Shown here: piece after piece, positions 8,412 through 17,825 of the stretch
Position numbering within the stretch: the first letter of the stretch is position 1
How the letters are laid out: every line of letters starts with the position of its first letter
Assembly (NCBI RefSeq): GCF_007558815.1
Contig: NZ_VLTJ01000007.1
Span: forward strand, 1 to 64,000
Length of the DNA stretch: 64,000 nucleotides
Source: Verticiella sediminum
GTDB lineage: Bacteria > Pseudomonadota > Gammaproteobacteria > Burkholderiales > Burkholderiaceae_B
Direction: 5' to 3'
Notes under the pieces: generated by a model
Seen by the model: only the letters and a program-made list of their open reading frames with translations
Database searches by the model: none
What the model was told of the DNA's origin: nothing
Program-made: the position numbers and the translations under genes

Positions 8412-10013
8412 GTGATCTCCACTTCAAATCTCACCATCCAGTTCGGTCCCAAGCCTCTTTTCGAGAACATCTCGGTCAAGTTCGGCGACGGCAACCGCTA
8501 CGGTCTCATCGGCGCCAACGGTAGCGGCAAGTCCACGCTGATGAAGATCATCGGGGGGGATCTCGAGCCCAGTGCAGGCAATGTGGCCCTGGAGCCCAAC
8601 ACCCGGCTGGGCAAGCTGCGCCAGGACCAGTTCGCGTACGAAGACCTGCGCGTGCTCGACGTCGTCATGATGGGTCACACCGAGATGTGGGAAGCCATGA
8701 CCGAGCGCGACGCGATCTACGCGAACCCGGACGCCTCGGAAGAGGACTACATGCGCGCCGCCGAGCTCGAGGCCAAGTTCGCCGAATACGACGGCTACAC
8801 CGCCGAGTCGCGCGCGGGCGAGCTGCTGCTGGGCCTGGAGTTCCCGGTCGAGCAGCACGCCCTGCCCATGCGCGAGATCGCTCCGGGCTGGAAGCTGCGC
8901 GTGCTGCTGGCGCAGGCGCTGTTCTCCAACCCCGACGTGCTGCTGCTGGACGAGCCGACCAACAACCTGGACATCAACACCATCCGCTGGCTGGAGGGCG
9001 TGCTGAACCAGTACCGCTCGACCATGATCATCATCAGCCACGACCGCCACTTCCTGAACCAGGTCTGCACCCACATGGCCGACCTGGACTACGGCACGCT
9101 GCGCGTCTATCCGGGCAACTACGACGACTACATGCTGGCCTCCACGCAGGCGCGCGAACGCCAGGTCGCCGCCAACGCCAAGGCCAAGGAGCGCGTGCAG
9201 GAGCTGCAGGACTTCGTGCGCCGCTTCTCCGCCAACAAGTCCAAGGCGCGCCAGGCCACCTCGCGCCAGAAGCAGGTCGACAAGATCAAGTCCGAGATGG
9301 TGGTGGTCAAGCCGTCCTCGCGCCAGAACCCGTACATCCGCTTCGAGCAGAAGAAGGTCATGCATCGCCTGGCGGTGGAAGTCGAGGGCCTGACCAAGGG
9401 CTACGACAAGCCGGTCATCAAGGGCTATAGCGGCATGGTCGAGGCGGGCGAGAAGATCGCCATCATCGGCGCCAACGGCGTGGGCAAGACCACGCTGCTG
9501 CGCCTGCTCGCCAGTGACGTCGAGCCGGATGCCGGCCTCATCAAGTGGTCCGAGAACGCCGACATCGGCTACATGGCGCAGGACGTTTCGGGCGAGTTCC
9601 AGACCGGCGACAACCTCTTCGACTGGATGTCGCAATGGGCGCAGCCGGGCGACGACGACCAGTCGATCCGCTCCGCCCTGGGGCGCCTGCTGTTCTCGGG
9701 CGACGACCTGCCCAAGAAGCCCTCGGTGCTCTCGGGCGGCGAGAAGAACCGCATGATGTTCGGCCGGCTGATGCTCGGCCGCCACAACGTCATGCTGATG
9801 GACGAGCCGACCAATCACCTGGACATGGAATCCATCGAGTCGCTGCAGTTCGCGCTCGAGAAATACGCCGGCACCCTGGTCTTCGTCTCGCACGACCGCG
9901 AGTTCGTCTCCGGCCTGGCCACCCGCATCATCGAAATCCTGCCCGACGGCGAGATCATCGACTACAAGGGCAGCTACGACGACTACCTCGCCTCGCGCGG
10001 GATCGAGGGGTGA
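8412..10013 (+). CDS. ybiT: ABC-F ATPase, YbiT type
   Basis: Cytoplasmic ABC-F protein acting at the ribosome, with two ATP-binding cassettes and no membrane part. It has 533 residues from GTG 8412. Cassette 1 has Walker [10 protein letters not shown], the atypical signature region [17 protein letters not shown] and Walker [12 protein letters not shown]. Cassette 2 has [17 protein letters not shown] and [10 protein letters not shown]. The missing LSGG in cassette 1, replaced by the [10 protein letters not shown] block, is the hallmark of YbiT within ABC-F. A basic linker ([19 protein letters not shown]) follows cassette 1. A possible -10 element TAAAAT lies at 8367-8372. It may relieve stalled ribosomes; the exact role is not known. 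Confidence 0.93.
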   Translation: MISTSNLTIQFGPKPLFENISVKFGDGNRYGLIGANGSGKSTLMKIIGGDLEPSAGNVALEPNTRLGKLRQDQFAYEDLRVLDVVMMGHTEMWEAMTERDAIYANPDASEEDYMRAAELEAKFAEYDGYTAESRAGELLLGLEFPVEQHALPMREIAPGWKLRVLLAQALFSNPDVLLLDEPTNNLDINTIRWLEGVLNQYRSTMIIISHDRHFLNQVCTHMADLDYGTLRVYPGNYDDYMLASTQARERQVAANAKAKERVQELQDFVRRFSANKSKARQATSRQKQVDKIKSEMVVVKPSSRQNPYIRFEQKKVMHRLAVEVEGLTKGYDKPVIKGYSGMVEAGEKIAIIGANGVGKTTLLRLLASDVEPDAGLIKWSENADIGYMAQDVSGEFQTGDNLFDWMSQWAQPGDDDQSIRSALGRLLFSGDDLPKKPSVLSGGEKNRMMFGRLMLGRHNVMLMDEPTNHLDMESIESLQFALEKYAGTLVFVSHDREFVSGLATRIIEILPDGEIIDYKGSYDDYLASRGIEG

Positions 10014-10100
10014 GGGGATGAGCGCTTCCGCCCAGCCGCCCGAAGGGGGCGCGCTTCCTCCCGCGGGGAGGATGTCGCGCAGCGACAGGAGGGTGTGTCC

Positions 10101-11426
10101 ATGAGTGCAGTGTCGCCTGGACGCAGCGTGCCGGCCGAGTCCGCCGGGCTGGCCGACTGGCTGGCCTATCTGGAGGCCTTGCACGCCAGGCCGATCGAGC
10201 TCGGTCTGGACCGGGTGCGGGCGGTGGCCGATCGGCTCGGCCTGTCCCTGGATTGCGTGAAGATCGTCGTCGGCGGCACCAACGGCAAAGGCTCGACCTG
10301 TGCCATGCTGGAAGCCATCCTGCTCTCGGCCGGCTATCGCGTCGGGACCTACACGTCGCCGCATCTGATCGATTTCAACGAGCGCGCCCGTGTCAACGGC
10401 GAGAGCGCGAGCGATGCCGCGCTGGTGGCGCAGTTGCGCGCGGTCGAGGCCGCGCGCGGCGCCACCTCGCTCACCTATTTCGAGTTCACCACGCTCGCCA
10501 TCCTGCGCCTGTTCAGCCAGTCCAGTCTGGACGCCGTCGTGCTCGAGGTCGGGCTCGGCGGACGGCTGGACGCCGTCAACATCGTCGACGCGGACTGCGC
10601 CATCGTGACCAGCGTTGATATCGACCACGTCGAGTTCCTGGGCGGGAACCGCGAGGACATCGGCTGGGAGAAAGCGCACATCTACCGGCCGGGCCGGCCG
10701 GCGATCTGCGCCGATCCCGAGCCGCCGGCCCGCCTGCTGGCCTACGCCGAAGCCATCGGCGCCGATCTCTGGCTGTTCTCGCGCGACTTCAACTACGCCG
10801 GCGACCGCCAGCAGTGGAACTACGGCGGCCGCAGCCGGCGGCGCAACGCGCTGGCCTATCCGGCGCTGCGCGGCGCGAACCAGTTGCTCAACGCGGCCGG
10901 CGCGCTGGCCGTGCTGGAGGCGCTCGAGGCGCGCCTGCCGGTGCCCCAGCAGGCGGTACGCCAAGGCCTGGCGAACGCGACATTGCCGGGGCGCTTTCAG
11001 ATCGTGCCGGGGCAGCCGACCCAGATCCTGGACGTGGCGCACAACCCCCACGCCGCCGCCGTTCTGGCGCAGAATCTGGACAACATGGGCTTCTTCCCGT
11101 ACACCTATGCGGTGTTCGGCATGCTCGCCGACAAGGACGTCGACGCGGTCATCGCGCACCTGGCCGGCCGCATCGATCACTGGGTCTGCGTGGACCTGCC
11201 CGGGCCGCGGGCGATGCCGGCCGCCGAGCTCGCCCGGCGCGTCGCTCAGGCCGGCATAGGCAGCCGCGCGGACACCTCGGTTGCCGTCGCCGCAGAACCC
11301 GCCGCGGGGCTCGCCGCGGCGCGGGAGAGGGCGGGCGAGGGTGATAGAATTGTGGTCTTTGGGTCGTTTCTGACTGTCGCTGGGGTTTTGTCGCATGGGG
11401 TTCTTTACGCGCAACCGAGAGGGTGA
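10101..11426 (+). CDS. folC: Dihydrofolate/folylpolyglutamate synthase
   Basis: Adds glutamate to dihydropteroate and to folates in the cytoplasm. It has 441 residues. ATG 10101 is preferred over GTG 10095 because AGGAGG at 10088-10093 is 7 nt upstream. Blocks are GGTNGKGSTCAMLEA (P-loop), TYTSPHL, FEFTTLAIL, EVGLGGRLDAVN and DVAHNPHA, the C-terminal Mur-ligase-like domain. It is the first gene of folC-dedD-cvpA-purF. Its last 32 bp overlap dedD in another frame. The upstream 87 bp contain a GC-rich hairpin-prone stretch and no clear promoter. Confidence 0.95.
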   Translation: MSAVSPGRSVPAESAGLADWLAYLEALHARPIELGLDRVRAVADRLGLSLDCVKIVVGGTNGKGSTCAMLEAILLSAGYRVGTYTSPHLIDFNERARVNGESASDAALVAQLRAVEAARGATSLTYFEFTTLAILRLFSQSSLDAVVLEVGLGGRLDAVNIVDADCAIVTSVDIDHVEFLGGNREDIGWEKAHIYRPGRPAICADPEPPARLLAYAEAIGADLWLFSRDFNYAGDRQQWNYGGRSRRRNALAYPALRGANQLLNAAGALAVLEALEARLPVPQQAVRQGLANATLPGRFQIVPGQPTQILDVAHNPHAAAVLAQNLDNMGFFPYTYAVFGMLADKDVDAVIAHLAGRIDHWVCVDLPGPRAMPAAELARRVAQAGIGSRADTSVAVAAEPAAGLAAARERAGEGDRIVVFGSFLTVAGVLSHGVLYAQPRG

Positions 11427-12336
11427 CGACGACGTCCCCGGTCAACGGGGGTCTCGTCCAGCGGCAGAGGCGGGCACGGCCCGCCGGCGCACTGCCAACA
11501 ATGGCCGCGACCAGGCCGACGAGCTGCGCCGCCGCGCGCGCCGCCGGCTGGTCGGCGCCATCCTGATGGTGCTCGTCGCGGTCGTGGTGCTGCCCATGAT
11601 CCTGGACGGCGAGCCGGAGCCCACCCACGACAACCTCGCGGTCCAGGTGCCGAGCCAGGCGCCCGGCCAGCCGAACCTGGCCGTCGTGACGCCCCCCGCG
11701 TCGCTCACGAATTCCGAGACGGCCGGGCGCGTCGGCGAGGAAGCGCCGCCCAGCGCCGGCGGCGCCGTAGTCGATCCCCGCGTGCCGGCCGCGATCGCCA
11801 ACATCACGCCGGTTCCCGGCCATGGCGCCGTGCCGCAGCCGTCCACGCCTACGCCTACGCCTGCGCAGCCGGGCCAGCCGCCTGCCGCGGCCAACCAGCC
11901 CAGCACCGCCAAGCCCGAGCCCGCGCGGCCGGCGGCTACGCAGCCGCCGCCTCCGCCGCCCGTGGCCCAGCCGCGCACGCCGCCCAATGCGGCCGCGGCC
12001 CAGAAGGAGGCCGAGGCTGCGCGCGCGCTTGCCCTGCTGCAAGGCCAGCCCGTGCCCCCCGCGTCCTCCGGCAACAACGCCAGCGCGCGTTCCGGCGGCG
12101 CCGAGCGTTTCGCGGTCCAGGTCGTGGCCGTGCGCTCGCGCGAAGGGGCCGATCAGCTCTTGTCGCGCCTGCGCGGCGCCGGCCTGACCGCCTACATCGA
12201 ATCCATCACCACGCCAGACGGCCAGGTGCACCGTGTGCGCTTGGGGCCCTATAACTCGCGTAGCCAGGCGGAGAGCGCGCAAGCCAAGCTGCGCGGCCTG
12301 CCCGGCGGGTATAGCGGCAGCCTGGTGCCTTTGTGA
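11395..12336 (+). CDS. dedD: SPOR-domain cell-division protein DedD-like
   Basis: Septum-associated bitopic membrane protein; SPOR domains bind denuded peptidoglycan at the division site. It has 313 residues: a basic cytoplasmic N-terminus with RRRARRRLVG, one transmembrane helix (about 53-69), a long Pro/Ala/Gln-rich periplasmic linker (about 75-235), and a SPOR domain (about 240-310) beginning RFAVQVVAVRSREGA and ending near the C-terminus. The ATG lies inside the end of folC (32-bp overlap). Its stop overlaps the cvpA start by 4 nt, so this is a coupled chain. Confidence 0.9.
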   Translation: MGFFTRNREGDDDVPGQRGSRPAAEAGTARRRTANNGRDQADELRRRARRRLVGAILMVLVAVVVLPMILDGEPEPTHDNLAVQVPSQAPGQPNLAVVTPPASLTNSETAGRVGEEAPPSAGGAVVDPRVPAAIANITPVPGHGAVPQPSTPTPTPAQPGQPPAAANQPSTAKPEPARPAATQPPPPPPVAQPRTPPNAAAAQKEAEAARALALLQGQPVPPASSGNNASARSGGAERFAVQVVAVRSREGADQLLSRLRGAGLTAYIESITTPDGQVHRVRLGPYNSRSQAESAQAKLRGLPGGYSGSLVPL

Positions 12337-12932
12337 CCGGGTTCGACTTCATCGCACTGGCGGTGTTGCTGTGTTCGACCGCCGTCGGCATGTTGCGCGG
12401 CTTCATCCGCGAGGTGCTGTCGCTGTTCGCTTTTGCCGCCGCCTTCGTCGGCGCGGTCTGGTGGGGCCCGTGGGTGCACGTCTCGCTTGCCCCCTACATC
12501 GAAACGGAATTGCTGCGGCTGGCCGTGGCCTATATCGGTGTCTTCTTCGCCATCCTGCTGCTGGTGGGCGTGATCAACCTCGCGCTCAGTACCTTCGTGG
12601 CCTCGACCGGCCTGGCGCCGGCCGACCGCGGGCTGGGCATGCTGTTCGGCGTCGTGCGCGGCCTGCTGATCCTGTTCGTGCTGATGCTGGGCGCGGGCTA
12701 TACGGCGCTGCCGGCCGAAGCGTGGTGGCGCAACGCGCTTCTGGCGCGCCCGCTGGAGCAGGTGATCGTCGCGGCCAAGGAGCGGCTGCCGCAGGACGTG
12801 GGGCAGTGGATACCCTATCCGTACCAGCCCCCGCCATCCGGCGCGGCGCCGGTGCCCGGGTTGCCCGACATGCCCGGCCTGCCCTCGGTGCGTCCGCCCG
12901 ACGCCGGCGCGGCACAGGCCGAAACGATTTGA
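12333..12932 (+). CDS. cvpA: CvpA family inner-membrane protein
   Basis: Inner-membrane protein required for colicin V production in E. coli, with a broader envelope role that is not settled. It has 199 residues, four hydrophobic segments, and the family start TGFDFIALAVLLCSTAVGMLRGF. The C-terminal 40 residues are Pro-rich and cytoplasmic or disordered. GTG 12333 overlaps the dedD stop as GTGA. purF follows after 117 bp, the same gene order as in other proteobacteria (dedD-cvpA-purF). Confidence 0.92.
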   Translation: MTGFDFIALAVLLCSTAVGMLRGFIREVLSLFAFAAAFVGAVWWGPWVHVSLAPYIETELLRLAVAYIGVFFAILLLVGVINLALSTFVASTGLAPADRGLGMLFGVVRGLLILFVLMLGAGYTALPAEAWWRNALLARPLEQVIVAAKERLPQDVGQWIPYPYQPPPSGAAPVPGLPDMPGLPSVRPPDAGAAQAETI

Positions 12933-13049
12933 AGCGTCGCGGCGAGCCGCCGCGACTTGAGTAATCGCCGCTTTCCCTCATATCTCCGGCAGGCGGCCAT
13001 CTTTCTACAACGCGTCCCGTGCGTGACGGCGGGCAGTGAGAGTCATCCC

Positions 13050-14507
13050 ATGTGTGGAATCGTCGGTGTCGTGGCGCATGCGCCCGTCAATCAACTCATT
13101 TACGACAGCCTGCTGCTGCTGCAGCACCGTGGTCAGGACGCGGCGGGCATCGCCACCGCACATAACAACGTGTTCAGCACGTTCCGCGCGCGCGGGCAGG
13201 TGCGCGACGTGTTCCGCACCCGCAACATGCGCTCGTTGCCGGGCAACGCCGGTATCGGCCAGGTGCGCTATCCGACCGCCGGCTCGGTCGAGAACGAGGA
13301 CGAGTCCCAGCCGCTGTACGTCAACGCCCCCTTCGGCATCACCTTCGCCCACAACGGCAACCTCACCAACCACGAGGAACTGCGCCGCGAGCTGTTCCAG
13401 ATCGACCGGCGCCACATCAACACCAATTCCGACTCCGAAGTCCTGCTCAACGTGTTCGCGCACGAGCTGCAGCGCGCCACCACCGGCGTGTCGCTGGACC
13501 AGGAAGCCGTATTCCGCGCGATCGCCGAAGTGCACCGGCGCGTGCGTGGGGCGTATGCCGTCGTGGCCCACATCGCCGGTTTCGGCATGGTGGCGTTCCG
13601 CGACCCGTACGGCATCCGTCCGCTGGTGATGGGCTACACCGTCACCGACGCCGGCCGCGAATGGATGGTCGCCTCGGAATCGGTCGCGCTGGAAGGCACC
13701 GGCTTCACCTTCGAGCGCGACGTCCATCCCGGCGAGGCGGTGTTCATCACGCTCGACGGCGAAGTAACGGCCCGCCAGTGCGCCGAGAACCCGCGCCTGG
13801 TGCCGTGTGTGTTCGAGTACGTCTACCTGGCCCGGCCCGATTCGCTGATGGACGGCGTCTCGGTATACAGCGCGCGCCTGCGCATGGGCGAATACCTTGC
13901 CGACAAGGTGGCGCGCCAGCTCAACCTCGGCGAGATCGACGTGGTCATGCCGATCCCGGATTCGGCGCGCCCGGCCGCGATGCAGCTCGCCTCGCGCCTG
14001 AAGCTGGACTACCGCGAGGGCTTCATCAAGAACCGCTACGTCGGTCGCACCTTCATCATGCCCGGCCAGGCCGTGCGCAAGAAGTCGGTGCGCCAGAAGC
14101 TCAACGCCATCGGCGAGGAGTTCGCCGGCAAGAACGTGCTCATCGTCGACGACTCCATCGTGCGCGGCACGACCAGCGGCGAGATCGTGGACATGGCGCG
14201 CGCGGCCGGCGCGAACAAGGTCTTCTTCGCGTCCGCGGCGCCCCCGGTGCGCTACCCCAACGTCTACGGCATCGACATGCCGACCAGCTCCGAGCTGATC
14301 GCCCATGGCCGCTCTGACGAGGAGGTCGCCCGCATCATCGGTGCCGATGCGCTGGTCTACCAGGACATCGACTCCATGAAGCAGGCGGTGCGCGACGTCA
14401 ATCCGGCCGTGCAGGATTTCGACGCCTCCTGCTTCGACGGCAACTACGTTACGGGCGACGTCACGCCCGAACTGCTCGCGCGCGTCGAGGTGTCGCGGCG
14501 CGGCTAA
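13050..14507 (+). CDS. purF: Amidophosphoribosyltransferase
   Basis: Committed step of purine synthesis: PRPP plus glutamine to phosphoribosylamine. It has 485 residues. The start is fixed at ATG 13050 because the mature enzyme needs Cys2 as the N-terminal nucleophile (MCGIVGVV); the upstream in-frame extension is not used. The Ntn glutaminase domain covers about 1-235. The phosphoribosyltransferase domain carries the PRPP loop VLIVDDSIVRGTTS (about 360). There is no Cys cluster, so it is the E. coli-like type. It is the last gene of the folC chain and is convergent with the Bug receptor gene 78 bp away. Confidence 0.96.
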   Translation: MCGIVGVVAHAPVNQLIYDSLLLLQHRGQDAAGIATAHNNVFSTFRARGQVRDVFRTRNMRSLPGNAGIGQVRYPTAGSVENEDESQPLYVNAPFGITFAHNGNLTNHEELRRELFQIDRRHINTNSDSEVLLNVFAHELQRATTGVSLDQEAVFRAIAEVHRRVRGAYAVVAHIAGFGMVAFRDPYGIRPLVMGYTVTDAGREWMVASESVALEGTGFTFERDVHPGEAVFITLDGEVTARQCAENPRLVPCVFEYVYLARPDSLMDGVSVYSARLRMGEYLADKVARQLNLGEIDVVMPIPDSARPAAMQLASRLKLDYREGFIKNRYVGRTFIMPGQAVRKKSVRQKLNAIGEEFAGKNVLIVDDSIVRGTTSGEIVDMARAAGANKVFFASAAPPVRYPNVYGIDMPTSSELIAHGRSDEEVARIIGADALVYQDIDSMKQAVRDVNPAVQDFDASCFDGNYVTGDVTPELLARVEVSRRG

Positions 14508-14540
14508 GCGGTACGAGGCGCCTGCCGCCGATACGGCCGT

Positions 14541-14564
14541 GGGCCGCGGCCTTTGCCGCGGGCC
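14541..14564. terminator. GC-rich hairpin between convergent purF and Bug gene
   Basis: CCGCGGC (14544-14550), loop CTTT, GCCGCGG (14555-14561) forms a 7-bp stem between two convergent genes. There is no clear U-tract on either strand, so a role in termination is only suggested by position. Confidence 0.3.
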
Positions 14565-14585
14565 GGCGGGAAGGCCCTGTGGATG

Positions 14586-15584
14586 TCACTCGGGCCGGAT
14601 ACGGTTGGCCTGGATGACCCGGCCCCAGACGCCCACCTCGTCGGCGATGAAATCCCGGAATTCCGTCGGCGTGAGGTTGGCGGTGCTCGCCAGGTTGAGT
14701 TGGGTGAAGCGCTCCAGCATGGCCGGACGCGCGACGATGTCCGCAACGGCCCGGTTCAGGCGCTCGACCACCGCCGGGTCCAGCCCCTTCGGGCCGAACA
14801 GCCCATACCAGCTTTCCATGTAGATCGCATAGCCCTGTTCGGCCATCGTCGGCACCCCGGGAAGCGCGGGAAGGCGCTGGTGCCCGTTGGTGGCGAGGGC
14901 GCGGATGCTGCCGTCCTGCAGCATCGGGATCGGCGTGACAGGGTCCACCACGGCGATGTCGACGATGCCGCCCTTCATGTCGTTGAGGATGCGCGGCACC
15001 CCCTGGTAGGGAACATGGTTGATCTGCATGCCGCTCAGGTTCTTCAAGGCCTCCATGACGATGTGGCCGCCGGAACCGATGCCGTAGGAGGCATAGTTCA
15101 GTTTGCCCTGGCGCGTCTTCACGTAGTCGACCAGATCCTGCAGCGTCTGCACCGGCAGCTTCGGCGCCACGACGACGATGGTTCCCTGGGCGCCAAAGCG
15201 CGCGATGGGCGTGAGGTCGGCCCAAGTCTGCTTGACTTCCGGACGCATCGTCACCACCGGCACCAGGGCCGAGGCGAAGCTCATGGCAAGGGTGTAGCCA
15301 TCGGCTGCGGCGTTGGCCAGGGCGACGGTGACCAGCGTGCCCGAGGCGCCGGGCCGGTTCTCGACGACGAAAGGCTGGCCGAATTCCTTGGCCAGCTCCT
15401 CCGCGATCAGGCGCGAGAACAGGTCGGACGCGCCACCGGGCGCGCCCGGCACGAGCAGCCGCACCGGTCGCTGCGGCCATTCCGCTGCCGCGCCGGGCGC
15501 AGGCAGCAGGGTGCTGCAGAGCAGGACGAGGCAGCCGAGCGCGGCACGGGCCCAGGGGCCGCGCCGGGGGCGGAACATGAACAT
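14586..15584 (-). CDS. Bug-family tripartite tricarboxylate receptor
   Basis: Periplasmic solute-binding protein of the TctC/Bug family, 332 residues. ATG 15584 has AAGGAG about 8 nt upstream. The signal peptide has a long hydrophobic core and likely cleaves after APGAAA before EWPQRPVRLLVPGAPGG, the conserved Bug N-terminus. VENRPGASGT and the PYQGVP segment are family ligand-binding blocks. No TctA/TctB membrane partner is nearby, as for most Bug genes in Bordetella. It is the last gene of an apparent four-gene operon with a CoA-ligase-like enzyme 61 bp upstream, which hints at an aromatic or organic acid ligand, but the ligand is unknown. Confidence 0.9.
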   Translation of the reverse strand: MFMFRPRRGPWARAALGCLVLLCSTLLPAPGAAAEWPQRPVRLLVPGAPGGASDLFSRLIAEELAKEFGQPFVVENRPGASGTLVTVALANAAADGYTLAMSFASALVPVVTMRPEVKQTWADLTPIARFGAQGTIVVVAPKLPVQTLQDLVDYVKTRQGKLNYASYGIGSGGHIVMEALKNLSGMQINHVPYQGVPRILNDMKGGIVDIAVVDPVTPIPMLQDGSIRALATNGHQRLPALPGVPTMAEQGYAIYMESWYGLFGPKGLDPAVVERLNRAVADIVARPAMLERFTQLNLASTANLTPTEFRDFIADEVGVWGRVIQANRIRPE

Positions 15585-15645
15585 GGTCGTCTCCTTGGGT
15601 GGTGCAGGGCGCACCGTATCGTTATGGGATGTAGCCCTGGGATGG

Positions 15646-17052
15646 TCAGCCCGCTTTGCGCAGGTCGAGTACGCGGCGAATCTTCTCGCCTTCGCCGGTG
15701 TGTGGACGCAACGCCCCGGGATCGACGATCTCGACGTCGACCTTCGCGCCCAGGTCCGACGCCAGGCGGCGCAGCATGTCCGTGCGCAGCGCATCGGCAT
15801 CGACCTGAGTCGACCTTCGCTCGATGCGCACGCACATTTCGAGACGGCGCGCCAGGCCTGCACCCGAGTGCGATACGACGCACAGGTATTCGCCGTTGGT
15901 ACGCGGGTCGGCGCTGACCGTCCTGTGGCAGCTCGAGGGGTAGATATTGGTGCCGCGCAACTTGATCATCTGATCGACCCGGCCCTGCATGGGCAGCAGG
16001 CGCTTGCTGAGGACGCCGCATGCGCAGCGGGCCCGGGGCAGCACGGCCAGCCTGTCGCGTATGTCATACCGCAGGTACACCGGAATCTTGCGGTGCAGCG
16101 AGGTGAGCACCGCGTGGCCATAGGTTCCGTCGGGCACGGGCCGGCCGTCCTCGTCGAGGATCTCCACGATGACGGTGTCCTCGTTGATATGCCGGGTGCC
16201 CGCCTGGCACTCCCAGGCAATCAGTCCGACTTCGTGGGAACCGTAGTTGTCGTATACCGGGGCGTTCCAGGCGTCGCTCAGGGCGCGGCGCACGGTGCCG
16301 TCGTCGGCCCCCAGGAACGAGAAGAGGAACTTGGTGCGCAAAGCATGCAGGTCGAAGCCGATGTCCTGCGCCACTGCGGTCAGGCGGCCGAGGTAGTCTG
16401 CGTTGGCGTACCAGCCGGCGGTGCCCAGTGTCCGGGCATATTCGAGCTGCTTCTCGCTGGACGTGACGTTGCCCGAGCCGGTCGTCACCGGCACGCCGCC
16501 CAGCCAATGATGAACGGCGTTGTAGGCGGACCATCCCGCGTTGGCCAGCGATGCGGTGAACGGGATCTGGATGAGGTCGCCGGGCCGGGCGCCCTGCGCG
16601 TAGAGCCCGCGCGCCGTCTGGATGCCCTGGACCTCCAGAGCGACAGGGTCGAACAGGGTCAGGCGAGGAGCGCCGGTCGTGCCGCCGCTGGTCTGCAGTT
16701 TCAACGGCAGCACGTCGTCCCACTCGGCGGGCGAGGGCTGGTGTGCGCCGTACGGCGGGCGTGCCTCCTGGCTGCTGCGCAGCTCGTCGCTATCGAAAGT
16801 CGGCAGGTGGGGCAGGTCCTCCAGTCCGCGCACATCCGCGGCATCGACGCCGGCGGCGCGCCAGCGTTCGGCGTAGAAGGGCAGTCGGGCCGCGTCCGCG
16901 ATCCGGGCTCGCAGCCGCTGCTCCTGGAGTTGGCGCATGGCTTCGTCGGAAAGCGCCCCGCTGGTTTCGGCGTAGTGGGGGGGCGGAGGGTAGTCCTGGA
17001 TCAACCGAGGCCAGTCGACCGAGGTCAGGTAGTACGGTATGGGGCTGTTCAT
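15646..17052 (-). CDS. Phenylacetate-CoA ligase-like adenylating enzyme
   Basis: AMP-forming acyl-CoA ligase of the PaaK type, 468 residues. It activates a carboxylic acid as acyl-AMP, then as a CoA thioester. The start ATG 17052 follows GGAG. The phosphate-binding loop is QTSGGTTGAPRL (about residue 122). YDNYGSHEVG is the substrate/adenine block near 250, and LRYDIRDR and GRVDQMIKLRGTNIYPS mark the mobile C-terminal domain. A cysteine pair (CACG) near 355 recalls the zinc-like insert of this group. The substrate is not readable from sequence. It lies 47 bp downstream of the TetR gene, so it is probably the catalytic output of the operon. Confidence 0.85.
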   Translation of the reverse strand: MNSPIPYYLTSVDWPRLIQDYPPPPHYAETSGALSDEAMRQLQEQRLRARIADAARLPFYAERWRAAGVDAADVRGLEDLPHLPTFDSDELRSSQEARPPYGAHQPSPAEWDDVLPLKLQTSGGTTGAPRLTLFDPVALEVQGIQTARGLYAQGARPGDLIQIPFTASLANAGWSAYNAVHHWLGGVPVTTGSGNVTSSEKQLEYARTLGTAGWYANADYLGRLTAVAQDIGFDLHALRTKFLFSFLGADDGTVRRALSDAWNAPVYDNYGSHEVGLIAWECQAGTRHINEDTVIVEILDEDGRPVPDGTYGHAVLTSLHRKIPVYLRYDIRDRLAVLPRARCACGVLSKRLLPMQGRVDQMIKLRGTNIYPSSCHRTVSADPRTNGEYLCVVSHSGAGLARRLEMCVRIERRSTQVDADALRTDMLRRLASDLGAKVDVEIVDPGALRPHTGEGEKIRRVLDLRKAG

Positions 17053-17099
17053 CCCTGTCTCCGTGGGCTGCGCGTGCGGGGGCCGGTCAGGTTCGGGGC

Positions 17100-17825
17100 T
17101 CACGCCGGCCCGAGCAGCGCGGCGAGCCGGGCGAGACTGTGCTGGGCATCGTTCAGCGCCTCGTGCACCTGCCTGGCGTCCGTCGGCGCGGCCAGGGCGG
17201 CCGTCGCCATGTCGGCGATCTGCTCGGCGACCTGGGGGCGCGCCAGGCCGCCGCCTTCCCGATACCAGCTTGCCGTCCAGTTGCACATGCCGATCACGGT
17301 CAGGGCGGCCAGCGCCGGATTCACCTCGCGCAGGCGGCCGCTGGCCACGCCGCGTTCGATCAGGTGCTCGAAGTTCTTGAATATCGCCTGCTTGGCCTCG
17401 TCATTGACCGCGCGCAGCGACGGCGGCAGGAACACCTGCGAGTTCGTCAGTACGCGGTAGATCGTGGCGTTCTCGATGATGAATTCGACTTGCCGGCGTA
17501 CCGCGCCATGCAGCGCCTGTATCGGGTCGGCATCCTGGTCCAGGGCGCGGGAGTTCTCGCTGGAGGTGATCGTCACTTCCTCGACCAGGGCGGCGAGTAT
17601 CGAATCCTTGTTCTCGAAGTAGTAGTAGAGGGTGGGCCGGCTCACCTGAAGCGTGCGGGCAACGTCGGACATGCTCGTGCCGGCGAAGCCCCGCTCCATG
17701 AAGAGCCGGGCGGCTGCCTCGAGCACCGTGCGCCGCTGCAGTTCGCGATTGTTGCCCGTTGCGGCGCGTACGGTGGATCGGCGTTCGGCCGCCCCGCCGG
17801 CCTGCGCCGTTGCGCGCATGCTCAT
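17100..17825 (-). CDS. TetR family transcriptional regulator
   Basis: Cytoplasmic DNA-binding repressor-type protein of 241 residues. A disordered basic N-terminus of about 28 residues precedes the TetR helix-turn-helix (about 30-76) with RTVLEAAARLFMERGFAGTS and VSRPTLYYYFENKDSILAAL. The remainder is an all-helical ligand domain. ATG 17825 directly follows the stop of the VOC gene with no gap; a second ATG two codons later is possible. Two inverted repeats lie upstream of the VOC gene that heads this operon and are the natural operator candidates, so autoregulation is likely. The inducer is unknown, perhaps a CoA thioester or its acid. Confidence 0.9.
   Translation of the reverse strand: MSMRATAQAGGAAERRSTVRAATGNNRELQRRTVLEAAARLFMERGFAGTSMSDVARTLQVSRPTLYYYFENKDSILAALVEEVTITSSENSRALDQDADPIQALHGAVRRQVEFIIENATIYRVLTNSQVFLPPSLRAVNDEAKQAIFKNFEHLIERGVASGRLREVNPALAALTVIGMCNWTASWYREGGGLARPQVAEQIADMATAALAAPTDARQVHEALNDAQHSLARLAALLGPA

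Noticed and set aside
8424-11414. 996-codon minus-strand open frame opposite ybiT and folC
   Set aside because: No motif, signal or start context; both plus-strand genes are complete.
14521-14585. Strong terminator after purF
   Set aside because: The hairpin is real but has no U-tract; kept only as a low-confidence feature.
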